Shown here: one piece after another, positions 19,701 to 28,341 of the stretch | Layout of the letters: every line of letters starts with the position of its first letter | Numbering within the stretch: the first letter of the stretch is position 1 | NCBI GenBank assembly: GCA_014084085.1 | Contig: NPFB01000100.1 | Location: 105,569 to 137,088 of the forward strand | Direction of reading: 5' to 3' | DNA length: 31,520 nucleotides | Source of the DNA: Hondaea fermentalgiana | Lineage: Eukaryota > Sar > Bigyra > Thraustochytrida > Thraustochytriidae | Made by a program: the position numbers and the translations under genes | The notes under the pieces: model-generated | What the model saw: only the letters and a program-made list of their open reading frames with translations | What the model was told of the DNA's origin: nothing | Databases searched by the model: none

Positions 19701-19869
19701 NNNNNNNNNNNNNNNNNNNNNNNNNNNNNNNNNNNNNNNNNNNNGCCACCGCCGCGAGGGCCGCCGCGGTCGCCGCCGCCGTCGCCCTGCGCGCGCGGCG
19801 CGGCCGCGTCCTCTTGCGCGACGCGGACGGCGGCGGCGCCGCCATCTCCATCATTATCGTCGTCCGCAT
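16701..19869 (-). CDS. Surface GH114-like protein B (three domains), split by assembly gap
   Basis: This is the paralogue of the gene immediately downstream, on the same strand. Reading from the gap the frame continues as ...SWALLAWGWADGGHDD... and ends at 16701. It has three GH114-like domains. Domain 1 has GCDGIEPDNSDCY (EPDN at 19266-19277) and FAVNEEC. It is followed by a mucin-like linker of (A/P)SPTT repeats. Domain 2 has IEPDFMDC (about 18234-18245) and WAINEQC and may be active. Domain 3 has GVLPLHVYC (about 17358-17369) and FALAEGC and is probably inactive, like domain 2 of the neighbour. A C-terminal transmembrane helix followed by YRRHRRK anchors it. The N-terminus lies across the 100-N gap. 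An ATG at 19869 opens MRTT..., then a basic and Ala-rich stretch, which resembles the neighbour's MRTG... signal peptide. With exactly 100 bases in the gap the two parts are out of frame, so the gap length is presumably nominal. The true start is therefore uncertain. Confidence 0.8.
18661..18825 (-). repeat. 15-bp coding minisatellite, 11 units
   Basis: Eleven 15-bp units (plus-strand form GATG.CGT.GT.GG., with third-position variation) run without interruption, with degenerate units on both sides. On the coding strand each unit encodes PSPTT or ASPTT. This gives a rigid, O-glycosylatable mucin-like linker between domains 1 and 2 of GH114-like protein B. The period is a multiple of three, so copy-number changes keep the frame. 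Confidence 0.95.
19645..19744. other. Assembly gap (100 N)
   Basis: Exactly 100 undetermined bases, the usual placeholder for a gap of unknown size. Both sides are extremely GC-rich GCC/CGC repeats, which probably caused the sequencing failure. It interrupts the signal-peptide region of GH114-like gene B. Confidence 0.98.
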
Positions 19870-20358
19870 CGTCCCGCGCGTGCTCGAGGTCTGCTGCCGG
19901 CCGCCGCGCGCGGGCGGTCGGTGTCTCCGGGCGCGCGTCTCGCGGAGGCGCGTCTCGCGGGGCGGGGAGCGGGGTCTGCTCTCGCCGCGCGTCGCTGTCG
20001 CGTGCGGCGCCCGTGACGGCGCCGCCGCGCGTGCAGGCGCGGCGCGTGAAGTGGCGTTCTCGACGCACGAAAAGTGCACCAAGTGTGGGCCATCACTTCT
20101 TCGGTGGGGCCGAAGGGCGGGAGAACGAGTACATACGTATGGTATAGTGGTATACTAAACGCCTGCCACTGCCACTGCTGCCGCTGGGACGTGCAGCAGG
20201 GGCAGCTGCGCAGCGGCGGCGGGACCAGCAACGACCAGGGCCAAGGCAAGTTTGTTGCGCCTCGGAAGTCTGGCTGACGAGTCCGCGGCGGCCGCGCGTG
20301 TGTGCATGGCAACTCCCACCTTCCTCGGAGGCTGGCCGTAGCCGCCACTGCCGCGGGA

Positions 20359-20373
20359 CAGCCAACCAGCCAA

Positions 20374-20418
<45 letters not shown>

Positions 20419-20419
20419 T
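20359..20419. repeat. (CCAG)n tetranucleotide array
   Basis: About 15 CCAG/CCAA units; the first ones alternate CCAA and CCAG and the remainder are pure CCAG. It lies in an intergenic region upstream of GH114-like gene B. Confidence 0.95.
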
Positions 20420-20635
20420 AGGACCGGCCGCTCGAGGAGTCCGTGTGATGAGCCAGTGGTGGCTGCTTGGTGGGGCGGGCGTGGCAGCTGGACAGCAACT
20501 CGATCGTCAGGCGCGTGTGGAGGTGCGGCTGACTGGGTCTAATGAATAGATCATGTCATGGTTGTCAATTTACTTCAGGAGTCATCAATCTGGCTGTCAT
20601 AGATCATGTGTTTGAGTCGTTCATTCATTTCTTTC

Positions 20636-20726
20636 TTCCTTCGTTCGTTCGTTCGTCCGTTCGTTCGCTCTCTCTCTCGCTCGCTCGTTCGTTCTTTCGT
20701 TCGTTCGTTCGTTCGTCTCGTTCTTG
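20636..20726. repeat. TTCG/TCGC-type tetranucleotide tract
   Basis: An imperfect array of TTCG, TCGT and CTCG units with a CT-rich interruption. It is an intergenic simple repeat. Confidence 0.85.
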
Positions 20727-21542
20727 GCCTTAGATTCGCTGCCAGGTCCAGGCTCGCTTGCGCGAAACGATGAGTTGCGGACGCCGTTTCATCATCGAAT
20801 TCATCTCCAATGATCAGCCAGCAATGGCAAAAGATCGGCCAATGCCAGCCACCACAGCCAGCAGCCAGCAGCACCGCAACATCTAGATCGGCCTAATTGA
20901 GTCTTTGCGTACGTGCGTGCGTGCGTGTGAGTTGGACTGTCTGCATCTGCCACTGCTGACAAGTTAGGCGCTTCTGCTGGCTGTTCAGAGCATCATCATC
21001 TCACAATCAGGCCGAGACACCGCGTGGGTACCTAGTGTGGTTGGGCTGGCTGGTAGGCCGACTGGTCGGCCGGCCCGGCCGCAGGCGCCGCAGGGCCACA
21101 GCCGACACCGGATCGAGCCCTCCCTCCTTTCCCTCGCTCGCCGTCACTTGCTCTAATCCCGCAGTGGCAGCTAAAGCTTCTCATGGCGGCCCCTGCGCTT
21201 CCTTTCGTGGAAACCACAATGGGTGGCACCTGCGGTATTATTCCCCACAGAAGCCGCCTCGAAGACAGACGCACGCACGAGGCTGGAGACTGGACGGATG
21301 GATGAATGGTGGCTGGACCATCTTGATGGGGGACGGAGCCTTGCGCGTCGTCCGCGGTGGCAGCGTCGGAGCGATGTTTTTCTATTACGCGACTGGCTCG
21401 CTGATGGCTCGTCTTCGTCAGGTTCGGCTTCTTCGAGTTGGTCTCTAGGCCTCAGGCTGCTCTTTATCAAGTTGGCTTCCTCGTTTGGATCGTCTTTTGT
21501 CAAGTTGATCGCGAGGCCTCGGCCTAGCTAGCCCCGAGAAGA

Positions 21543-23264
21543 CTAGGCCTCGTGTTCGTCGCCAACGGGAAGACTCAGAAGCGAGCCGCGCAAGAGGTCT
21601 GTATCGGCACGCGGAAGCACCTCTGCCGAGCGATCAACGGGGGCCACGGCGAGAGTCGTGACGGGGGTCGAGGTCGAAGATCCATCGCGAAAGCCGCGGT
21701 GATCATAGGCAGCGCCATCAAAGTCGCTATGAAACGTGAATTGGGCACCCCGAAAGAGGCGACGCACCATGCCGATAACGAGATACTCGATCAAATTTGC
21801 GAGCGACGTCGGCAGGTAGTGGTCGAACTTGTGCGACTTGGACAGCGTGACGCAGACAGGAGGACCGCGGACCGCCACCTCGCGCTGGATCCAGGCTTCT
21901 AGACGCGCAGCTTGTGCGCGAACAGCGGACTTGGTCGGACGGCCCACAGGACCAAGGTGTGGCATTTCATCGAACATGGACACCATAAAGTCTGCAGACC
22001 ATTCGAGCATGTCCCGTGAAAAGATAGCTTTCCAAGCCTTGCGCTCACCCGGCGTGAAATCTTTCAGCGCCCTGAGCAACAGCTCCAATTTGGCGCGCTG
22101 CGAAACCTTGCATGTCGAGTCCGCGGCCAAGTTCTCTTCCACGGCCGCGGCGTTCGTGGGCGCATTCGGCTCCACGAGCAAGAGAAAGAGCTTGCGCAAG
22201 CTCAACATTTCCGCCTCCTCGTCCTCCGATGGGCAAAACACCGCGCCCTGCAGATGCTCTTGGACCCATTCAAGAGAAAACCCGTGAATCTCGAAGAGCT
22301 CGACGCATGGGTCGTTGGTGGCGAGAAAGTCGAAGTCAATATCCAAGATCCATGGCGAGCCTGTTCGACGCGGATGATCGATAGGAATATCCAATGTCGA
22401 AACCACTATCTCCAAGGGAATCGTGTAATCGGGCATGAGCGAGTCTTCTTCGCAAGTTGCAAGATTCTCAGTCGCCCCATTTGCAGGCTCTCGACCGTGT
22501 CCAAATTTCGACGCGCTAGTGAAGATCTTGCCCTTGTCGATGCTGCCTTGTGGGTCTACGTCTGGCAAGGGGTTCACGGCGGCAAAACAGCCGAGCTTCT
22601 CGTCCCTATCGATTCCTGCCTTTGCCAAATAGCGACCAACGTTCGGACCATTGTACATGCCCATGGTAAAATCTGAGCGAACCCAGTGGACCATATCGAC
22701 GATGCCAGCAATAATGGCGCGAGTGATGAAATCGCCAATCCCTGCGTCCTTGAGGATGTTGCGGTGCATGCGTGCGGCAGCCTCGGGGGTGAGCCAAGGC
22801 CTGTCCGCACCGCGACCATCGACCTCGTCGTCCACGTCCATCATGTCGCTGTGCGAGTCAATGTGTACGATTGATACGCCTCTACGCCCTTGCAGCTTCT
22901 CGATCCAAAAGTCAAGCACATTGCCGTGCTGCTCCACGACAAAGACCGGCATGCGTGCGGGCTCCGGCCGGACCATCGCCTTGCTGGTCTTGGAGCCGCC
23001 CTGCCTCCAAAGCAAGACTGCGCTCAGAACCAGCAAGACGAGCGCCGCGGCCACGGCGCGGGGTCTGCTTTCACGAGCTCTCCGCCATGCCTTGACGGCG
23101 CGCTCGCGCCACCCGCGAGCGCTCCCAGGCCCCTTCGAGGTCGTGCGCGGCGTCCTTCGGCCCGCGCCGGTGTTGCCGGCCTCGTCGACCTCGCCGAAAG
23201 CGCCGCGATTCCGCAGCGCGCCCTGCGACGCCGGCGTCCGCTTCTCCGCGCCGGAGGAGTTCAT
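21543..23264 (-). CDS. UPF0489/C5orf22-like protein with N-terminal membrane anchor
   Basis: The 573-residue product has a basic N-terminus (about 1-69), a single transmembrane helix (about 70-86, VAAALVLLVLSAVLLW) and then a UPF0489 (C5orf22-like) domain from about 105 onward. It is probably a type II membrane protein with the domain on the lumenal or outer side. Family hallmarks are VFVVEQHGNVLDFW (107-120), VHIDSHSDMM (133-142) and WILDIDFDFLATNDPC (305-320). A SKSHKFDHY segment lies near the C-terminus. The H.DSH.D and D.D.D..P patterns resemble the two metal-binding motifs of the arginase/deacetylase fold. That is my inference from motif spacing; the biochemical function of UPF0489 proteins is not established to my knowledge. 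The start is a clear ATG with no better upstream choice. The gene is divergent from the BAR-like gene. Confidence 0.82.
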   Translation of the reverse strand: MNSSGAEKRTPASQGALRNRGAFGEVDEAGNTGAGRRTPRTTSKGPGSARGWRERAVKAWRRARESRPRAVAAALVLLVLSAVLLWRQGGSKTSKAMVRPEPARMPVFVVEQHGNVLDFWIEKLQGRRGVSIVHIDSHSDMMDVDDEVDGRGADRPWLTPEAAARMHRNILKDAGIGDFITRAIIAGIVDMVHWVRSDFTMGMYNGPNVGRYLAKAGIDRDEKLGCFAAVNPLPDVDPQGSIDKGKIFTSASKFGHGREPANGATENLATCEEDSLMPDYTIPLEIVVSTLDIPIDHPRRTGSPWILDIDFDFLATNDPCVELFEIHGFSLEWVQEHLQGAVFCPSEDEEAEMLSLRKLFLLLVEPNAPTNAAAVEENLAADSTCKVSQRAKLELLLRALKDFTPGERKAWKAIFSRDMLEWSADFMVSMFDEMPHLGPVGRPTKSAVRAQAARLEAWIQREVAVRGPPVCVTLSKSHKFDHYLPTSLANLIEYLVIGMVRRLFRGAQFTFHSDFDGAAYDHRGFRDGSSTSTPVTTLAVAPVDRSAEVLPRADTDLLRGSLLSLPVGDEHEA

Positions 23265-23857
23265 CGCCCTCGTTCGCCTGGCCGCGCGCGCCGCGAAGAG
23301 GTCGCGCGGTCGAGCCAGCAGACCTCGGGGTTTGCCTTTCTTGCAATTAGCTAGGCTCGGCTCGGCTCGGCTCGAGAACGTTATGGATGACGATGATTCG
23401 ACGATGATCTCTTTGCAAAAGCCAAAAGGCCCACCCAGTCATTCATGGTCAGGCCGACGCGAGGCTGGCGTCGACCACGCAGCGAACGACGCTGGCGCGG
23501 GGCATCGCCGAGTCCACCATTGCGATTTGCTTTTTTCGAGCAAATGTGTTGGGGTGGCAGCAGCTTGAAGAGAGATATTGGAGCAGGAGCCATAGTCCTA
23601 GGTGGGAAACACTCAGGGAGCGATAGAAGAAGATGATGATGATGCGCCATGCAACAGCCAAATATCTATCTGTTCTGCTGACATGAGTCGGGTCGATGCT
23701 TGACTCTTTCTATCGCTAAGTAAGGAAAGACGTCGAGCTCGTGGTGAAGAAGAAAAGCATCCTGCATCAAGTGCGAATGACCTTTCTTTCAGAAAGAACC
23801 TGTCGAGGTCTCGAAAAAGCTTTTCCATTCGATGGATCCCTCAAACAACCTCACTCT

Positions 23858-23858
23858 G

Positions 23859-23890
<32 letters not shown>
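23858..23890. repeat. (ATC)n trinucleotide microsatellite
   Basis: About ten CAT/ATC units followed by a looser CAT/CAA-rich stretch. It is intergenic. Confidence 0.9.
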
Positions 23891-24490
23891 GGTCGTCATC
23901 ATCAAGAACAACAACAACAAGAACAGCGCACACCCGCGTTTTCTTTTGGACATACTTTCTCGCCTCCCTTTTCTTCGTCCACCGGTGAGCTGTGCCCGGC
24001 CGGCTCGGACCCTCGCTCGCGCAGCCTCGCACGGCGCGGTAGGCGATCCCGCGCGAGCGAGGCTGCGTGCGTCGCGCCGCACCGCGCGCTTCCGTTAGGG
24101 ATGGGCAGCACGCCTCGCACGCACTGTCGGCGGACCGTGACAGCAAGCAGACAGAAAGGCAGAAATTAGGCTCGACGCGCACACGTCCTCCCCTAGGGTT
24201 TGCGGTGACTAGGCCCTAGGCGCAGCGCGTGCTTGTTTCCAGTGCGAGCGGCACGTGCAAGCAAGACCATCTACTTCTACTTCTACTTCTACTACTACAA
24301 GTACTACTACGCAACAGGGCAAGCTTACTTGGCATAGCGCGATCAGCTTGCTCGCTCGGTCGCCCGCTCGCCCGCGCGTGCGCAAGGGAGAGGTGGAGAG
24401 GACGCACGCACGTCTGCCTGCACGCGGGCGCGTTCGCACGTGCAGGCGCGGAAAGGGAGAGAGCCCAGCCCCGTCGATCACCTCTTTAGG

Positions 24491-24517
24491 GAGCGAGCGA
24501 GCGAGCGAGCGAGCGAA
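24491..24517 (+). promoter_or_regulatory. GAGC tetranucleotide run before the BAR-like gene
   Basis: Six to seven GAGC units end 23 bp upstream of the start codon at 24540. Similar runs precede uL15m (4185-4202) and lie in the PEX1-like/LYRM7-like promoter (28419-28455). It is either a 5'-leader or core-promoter feature, or a simple repeat favoured near starts. Confidence 0.35.
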
Positions 24518-24539
24518 CGGAAGCAAGGCGACGCGCAAG

Positions 24540-25532
24540 ATGGAGGGCTCCGCAAGGGCGCCCTGGACGCCCGTGCAGCTGACCGTGAGCGAGCGCGTGA
24601 CCGTGATGAAGGAGCGCATGCTTCGCGGTCGCGCGAGCAACGAGTCGGAGGAGTTTCTTGAAGCCTTTAACAAGCTCGTGCGCCTGCGCGGCCAGCTGCG
24701 CACCGTGGAAAAGGGCGTGAAAATGTGGCTCGCCAGCAGCAAGTCTCTCTCCAAGTCGGCGCGTTTCCTCGCGCAGGCCGTCGAGACGGAACGCGAGGCG
24801 TTTTTCCAGCTCTCCACCGACATGGATCAAGAGCTCGATAACCCGTCGACCCTGGCCGCCATCAGCAAGAAAATCGCCATGCTGGACGAACTCATCTCGC
24901 ACCGCTCTACCCTTGCTGCACTGCGCCACCTGCGCAACTACCACATGCGCAGGTCCAAGGCCGTCGACGGCCGTGACATTGACGAGGAGACCAAGGAGGG
25001 ACTTCGCCAAGCCGAAGAAGCCGCCAAACTTCGCTATGATGAGCACTACGCAGAACTCCTCGAGTCCATTCGCTTTGTCGTCGGCGAGGCCGACGCGCAC
25101 GGCCACTGCCGTCTCATTTCCCCCGAGCTCAGCGCGTTCAAGCTTTCTCAGTTTCAATTCTTCCTTAATGCGCAGAAAATCATCCAGGGATCAGAAAAGG
25201 AGGACGCGCAGGACCTCAACGACGAATGGAACAAATTCACCGTCGGGCTCACGGAAACGCGCGAGCGCGCAAAGAGTAACATTCAGGCCGCGCGCAGCAC
25301 CATCAACAGCGGTGCTACTGCGGACGCCAAGGCTGCACAGGTCAGCTCCGATTTTGTTGATGAATACCAGACTGGACTCCAGGACGATGCTCTCGAAGAT
25401 GACGAGACCAATGATGACGACTATGATGAGGAAGATGACAGGTCCAGCTTCTCGCTCGACGACAGCGATCTCGGCCTTTCTCCGGAAACACAGCTCACGG
25501 AACACCCGGATCCTCCTCGTGTCACGCTCTAG
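24540..25532 (+). CDS. BAR-like coiled-coil protein with acidic tail
   Basis: The 330-residue product is mostly helical. Residues ~14-250 show long amphipathic heptad-like helices with alternating basic and hydrophobic residues and few prolines. The pattern LRYDEHYAELLESIRFV (about 164-180) followed by LSAFKLSQFQFFLNAQKII (about 197-215) resembles the last helices of BAR domains, which dimerise and bind curved membranes. Residues ~280-310 are a very acidic tract (DDETNDDDYDEEDD), and the C-terminus is Ser/Pro-rich. I suggest a BAR-domain protein acting in membrane trafficking, but no single diagnostic motif proves it; another coiled-coil family is possible. The start is the first in-frame ATG. 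The open frame extends upstream to 24255 without an ATG and through low-complexity DNA. Confidence 0.8.
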   Translation: MEGSARAPWTPVQLTVSERVTVMKERMLRGRASNESEEFLEAFNKLVRLRGQLRTVEKGVKMWLASSKSLSKSARFLAQAVETEREAFFQLSTDMDQELDNPSTLAAISKKIAMLDELISHRSTLAALRHLRNYHMRRSKAVDGRDIDEETKEGLRQAEEAAKLRYDEHYAELLESIRFVVGEADAHGHCRLISPELSAFKLSQFQFFLNAQKIIQGSEKEDAQDLNDEWNKFTVGLTETRERAKSNIQAARSTINSGATADAKAAQVSSDFVDEYQTGLQDDALEDDETNDDDYDEEDDRSSFSLDDSDLGLSPETQLTEHPDPPRVTL

Positions 25533-26064
25533 ACATCCGTACTCTTATGATTTCTGTCCTTCGTCCGCAGGCACTTTCTTCTTTTCCCTTTTTCTTTTCC
25601 TTTCCAACCCTTATTTGATCTGCACGGTTAACAAGCAACTTGTGCGCTATCGAGGGGGGAAACGACTCCCATTCCCAAGAACATAGGAAAACGCTTGCGC
25701 GGTAACACAAAAGCTGTTTTTAAGTACACACATTCTTCGTTTGTTTTGCTTTGTTTTCTTTTCTTTTGTTTTCTTTTGTTTTCTTCAGGTTCTCGATCTC
25801 ACCCTCGCCCTCTCTCTCTCTCTCTCTCTGATTGTCGACGCGTTCTCTATTTTATCAGATTACAAATGCAGTTTCTTCTGACAGACAATCAATGCGAGTT
25901 GTTGATTTCTGTCATTTTAATCTTATGCGCGTCTTGCACACGGTAAAAGTACCGGAAGAGATTGATTTCCCCCCAATTCGTGTTTTTAGGTCTCTCGCCA
26001 TGCATGCGAGGGGCGTATCCTTCCTGAAAATATATAACCTCGGACTACCTTGAACGAAAGAAAG
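25533..26064. other. Convergent 3' spacer (BAR-like / PEX1-like)
   Basis: Both neighbours end here. It is AT- and T-rich, with TTTTC/TTTTG pentamer runs (about 25738-25785) and a (TC)n run (about 25811-25830). There is an AT-rich AAAATATATAA at about 26028. I see no gene. Confidence 0.6.
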
Positions 26065-28341
26065 TTAGGCCCGCAAGGCCTGAACGCGCTCAAGGGCAAA
26101 CTCGATGTGTTTTCGAGTCACTTCGAGCGCCAAAGGATCTCCTGGGTTCGACGAAGCCCGCATTGCCGCAAGCACAGCCTCTGTATTCACAGCACGAACC
26201 TCTGCACACGAATAACCTTCGAGCTCCTGCGCGAGCAAATCGAGATCCACACCAGGAGCCCATGGCGTGCGCATGGTATGGAAAATAGCGCGCCGATCTT
26301 CCTCGTTCGGAAGCGGCACGTGTACAGCTGTGCCGAGGCGACCTGGCCGTAAAAGTGCAGCGTCCAGAGCGTCCGCTCGACTACAGGCACCAAGCACAAG
26401 CAAACCTTGCTGCGTGTCAATACCATCGAGTTCATTCAAGAACGTGCCCAAAACCCGATTGCTAGCTGCGCTCGTCTGCTGCAAACCACCAGTGCCCAGG
26501 TCTCGGCGCGTCGCAATGCTGTCAAGCTCGTCAAAAAAGAGAATGCAAGGCGCTGCGCGCCGCGCGCGTGCAAAAAGATCGCGAATGAGACGCTCGCTCT
26601 CGCCCACGTACTTGGAGACCAAATCGGACGACTTGACACTGACAAAGTTACACGCCGCCATTTGGCCAAGCTTGTGCGCCAAGAGCGTCTTGCCGCATCC
26701 CGATGGACCATGCAGCAAGATGCCGGTCGGAGACTGAGCTCCGAGACGCCGACTCGAGTCTGGCTGAAGCCATTGCCACTGAATTAGCTGGCGCAGCCGC
26801 TCTCGAACCTCCTTGTACCCCGCCAGCTCTGGGAGCGCATTTGCCGCGCGCTGCGCTTCTTGAATATCCCCTGCACTTGCCAGCGCGCGAGGTCTTGTTG
26901 AGGCTGCACGCACAAGCATGGTCTCTACTGACTCGCGCTGTGGGTCCCAGCTTCGCGCCAAGAGGGCAAAGTCACCGGCCACGAATCCAGCCGTGCATTC
27001 CGCAAGAGAATCGATTGTCTCCTCGTTCGAGTCATCGTGCAAGAAACCCCGCGCAAGAAGTACCCGCTCTTCCCGTGATGGAACGTCGAGCAAGAGACGA
27101 AGTGGAAAGGCCGTCGCACTGCTTGACGCAACCAGTCGTGGCGGAAGTCTGCTCACCCCTGAGTCGGCACACGTGCCAACGACGAAAACGCGGCCACCTG
27201 CTGCGTCGTCGCGCTGCAAAAGCGTGCAAAGCCAGTCTACAACCCGTGTTCGGGCTTCTCGAGCCTCGTCGTCACGCAGAGACACGATCGCGTCCAAATC
27301 ATCCACCAAAATTACGTGCAAGTCTGCTGCACGAGGTCCCACTCGACGCGGAAGTGGCGATCGTCCAGCTTCAAGCAACAAGGAGGCGCAGTTCACTCCG
27401 GTGACGTCAATGCTTCTTTCCTGTGTGGCATACTTTGACCTCAAGCGTACCCGAAGTTGCTCGAGACAAAAAGACTTTCCAGACCCAAGTGGTCCGCTCA
27501 GCAGAGCTCCACACGGCGCCATGGCATGCTTGCTCACACCAAGAGCGACAAGCTCTTCCAGGTCCGAAAGTAAAGATTTCATGGCCTTTCCAAAGACGAG
27601 ATCATCCAAGTCAAGGTGCATCGCAGCTGCCTCTTCCTCGACTTGAATATCGGAGTTGAAACGCAAGAAACCGGCCGTTGTTGATGTCACTCGCAAAACG
27701 ATCAGCACGCCAAGCACGCGCACAAGATATACAGCATTTGGGGCGATGTATAGCCCGCAAAGACGTCTCCGCACGGCTGCAGCTACGTTGACGTGTTCGA
27801 GTCCTGTGCGAGGTGGTATCGGTCTCCCGCGTGGCCCGCTCAGAGCAAAACGAACAAGTCCTAGCGGTTCTGCTCTCGCTGTCGCCAGCGATGGCTTTGC
27901 CCGTTTCTGCCATCGCACATGGACTTCACCGAGGTCATTCTCCAGACCTGTCGCAGCCGCAAGGGCCTCATCGACCACGATCGTCCTCTCTGGCACATTT
28001 TCGTCAAGCACGAGGCTACATGCCGTGGCCGGCGGGTTTTCGTTTTCTAGCAGTGTTTTCTCGGTCGTCTTGAAGAGAAGCACAGCCCCCGACGGCGCTT
28101 CGAGGCCCTTGTCAAGGCCCTTGACGGCGAGGTCTTCGTCGACGAGGTCTTCCTTGTCCTCCAGGTCGTTCCCGCCGTCGTCCCCGCTTGTGTCGCAGAG
28201 CTCACGTCGCGCCGCGTGGTCTTCGTCGAGCAGCCTGCGTGCCGTCTCGGGATGCACCCGCGCGACGTGCAAGAGCTGCGCGGGTGCACGGCCGCCGTTC
28301 GCCCAGCGCTCGAGCCGGAGCCGCGCGCGAGCGGCCTCCAT
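26065..28341 (-). CDS. Double AAA ATPase, PEX1-like
   Basis: From the ATG at 28341 the product has 758 residues: an N-terminal region (1-240) without a clear motif, then two AAA modules. D1 has Walker A GPLGSGKS (283-290) and Walker B VILVDDLD (343-350) with Asp in place of the catalytic Glu and no RPGR-type arginine finger, so it may bind but not hydrolyse ATP. D2 is canonical: GPSGCGKT (545-552), SKYVGESER (576-584), ILFFDELDS (600-608) and LLRPGRL (663-669). The DDLD Walker B in D1 and the CSR sequence where most AAA proteins have TNR at sensor 1 of D2 fit PEX1, which with PEX6 extracts ubiquitinated PEX5 from peroxisomes. It is shorter than typical PEX1 (about 1000-1300 residues), mainly in the N-domain. 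AFG2/SPATA5-like or another type II AAA protein is the alternative. An upstream extension of five codons begins with GTG. Confidence 0.85.
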   Translation of the reverse strand: MEAARARLRLERWANGGRAPAQLLHVARVHPETARRLLDEDHAARRELCDTSGDDGGNDLEDKEDLVDEDLAVKGLDKGLEAPSGAVLLFKTTEKTLLENENPPATACSLVLDENVPERTIVVDEALAAATGLENDLGEVHVRWQKRAKPSLATARAEPLGLVRFALSGPRGRPIPPRTGLEHVNVAAAVRRRLCGLYIAPNAVYLVRVLGVLIVLRVTSTTAGFLRFNSDIQVEEEAAAMHLDLDDLVFGKAMKSLLSDLEELVALGVSKHAMAPCGALLSGPLGSGKSFCLEQLRVRLRSKYATQERSIDVTGVNCASLLLEAGRSPLPRRVGPRAADLHVILVDDLDAIVSLRDDEAREARTRVVDWLCTLLQRDDAAGGRVFVVGTCADSGVSRLPPRLVASSSATAFPLRLLLDVPSREERVLLARGFLHDDSNEETIDSLAECTAGFVAGDFALLARSWDPQRESVETMLVRAASTRPRALASAGDIQEAQRAANALPELAGYKEVRERLRQLIQWQWLQPDSSRRLGAQSPTGILLHGPSGCGKTLLAHKLGQMAACNFVSVKSSDLVSKYVGESERLIRDLFARARRAAPCILFFDELDSIATRRDLGTGGLQQTSAASNRVLGTFLNELDGIDTQQGLLVLGACSRADALDAALLRPGRLGTAVHVPLPNEEDRRAIFHTMRTPWAPGVDLDLLAQELEGYSCAEVRAVNTEAVLAAMRASSNPGDPLALEVTRKHIEFALERVQALRA

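Larger units (their letters stand above)
19870..21542. other. Gene-free spacer with tetranucleotide repeats
   Basis: This 1.7-kb stretch lies upstream of GH114-like gene B and downstream of the C5orf22-like gene. I see no gene. It holds a CCAG tetranucleotide array (20359-20419), TTCG/TCGT-rich arrays (about 20636-20726), a CGTG run (about 20911-20930) and a TAGGCCT-containing stretch near the downstream gene's stop. Open frames here translate to repeat-derived or low-complexity peptides. Confidence 0.6.
23265..24539. promoter_or_regulatory. Divergent spacer between C5orf22-like and BAR-like genes
   Basis: This 1.3-kb spacer must contain both promoters. It has a GGCTC pentamer run (about 23349-23374), an (ATC)n microsatellite (about 23858-23890), a TACTTC/TACTAC run (about 24271-24310) and a GAGC run (24491-24517) shortly before the BAR-like start codon. 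An open frame through the ATC array gives a polyhistidine string and is a repeat artefact. Confidence 0.5.

Noticed and set aside
23741..24169. Open frame with a ten-histidine run
   Set aside because: It begins with GTG, and the histidines come from the ATC microsatellite. The rest is low complexity.
25738..25795. Polypyrimidine tract followed by CAG, resembling a 3' splice site
   Set aside because: It lies after the BAR-like stop codon, in a convergent spacer with no downstream exon on that strand, and the genes here need no introns.
27785..27805. GTTCGAGTCC, similar to a tRNA B box
   Set aside because: It lies within the PEX1-like coding region. No A box or acceptor-stem pairing could be found around it. 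No tRNA gene was found in the window.
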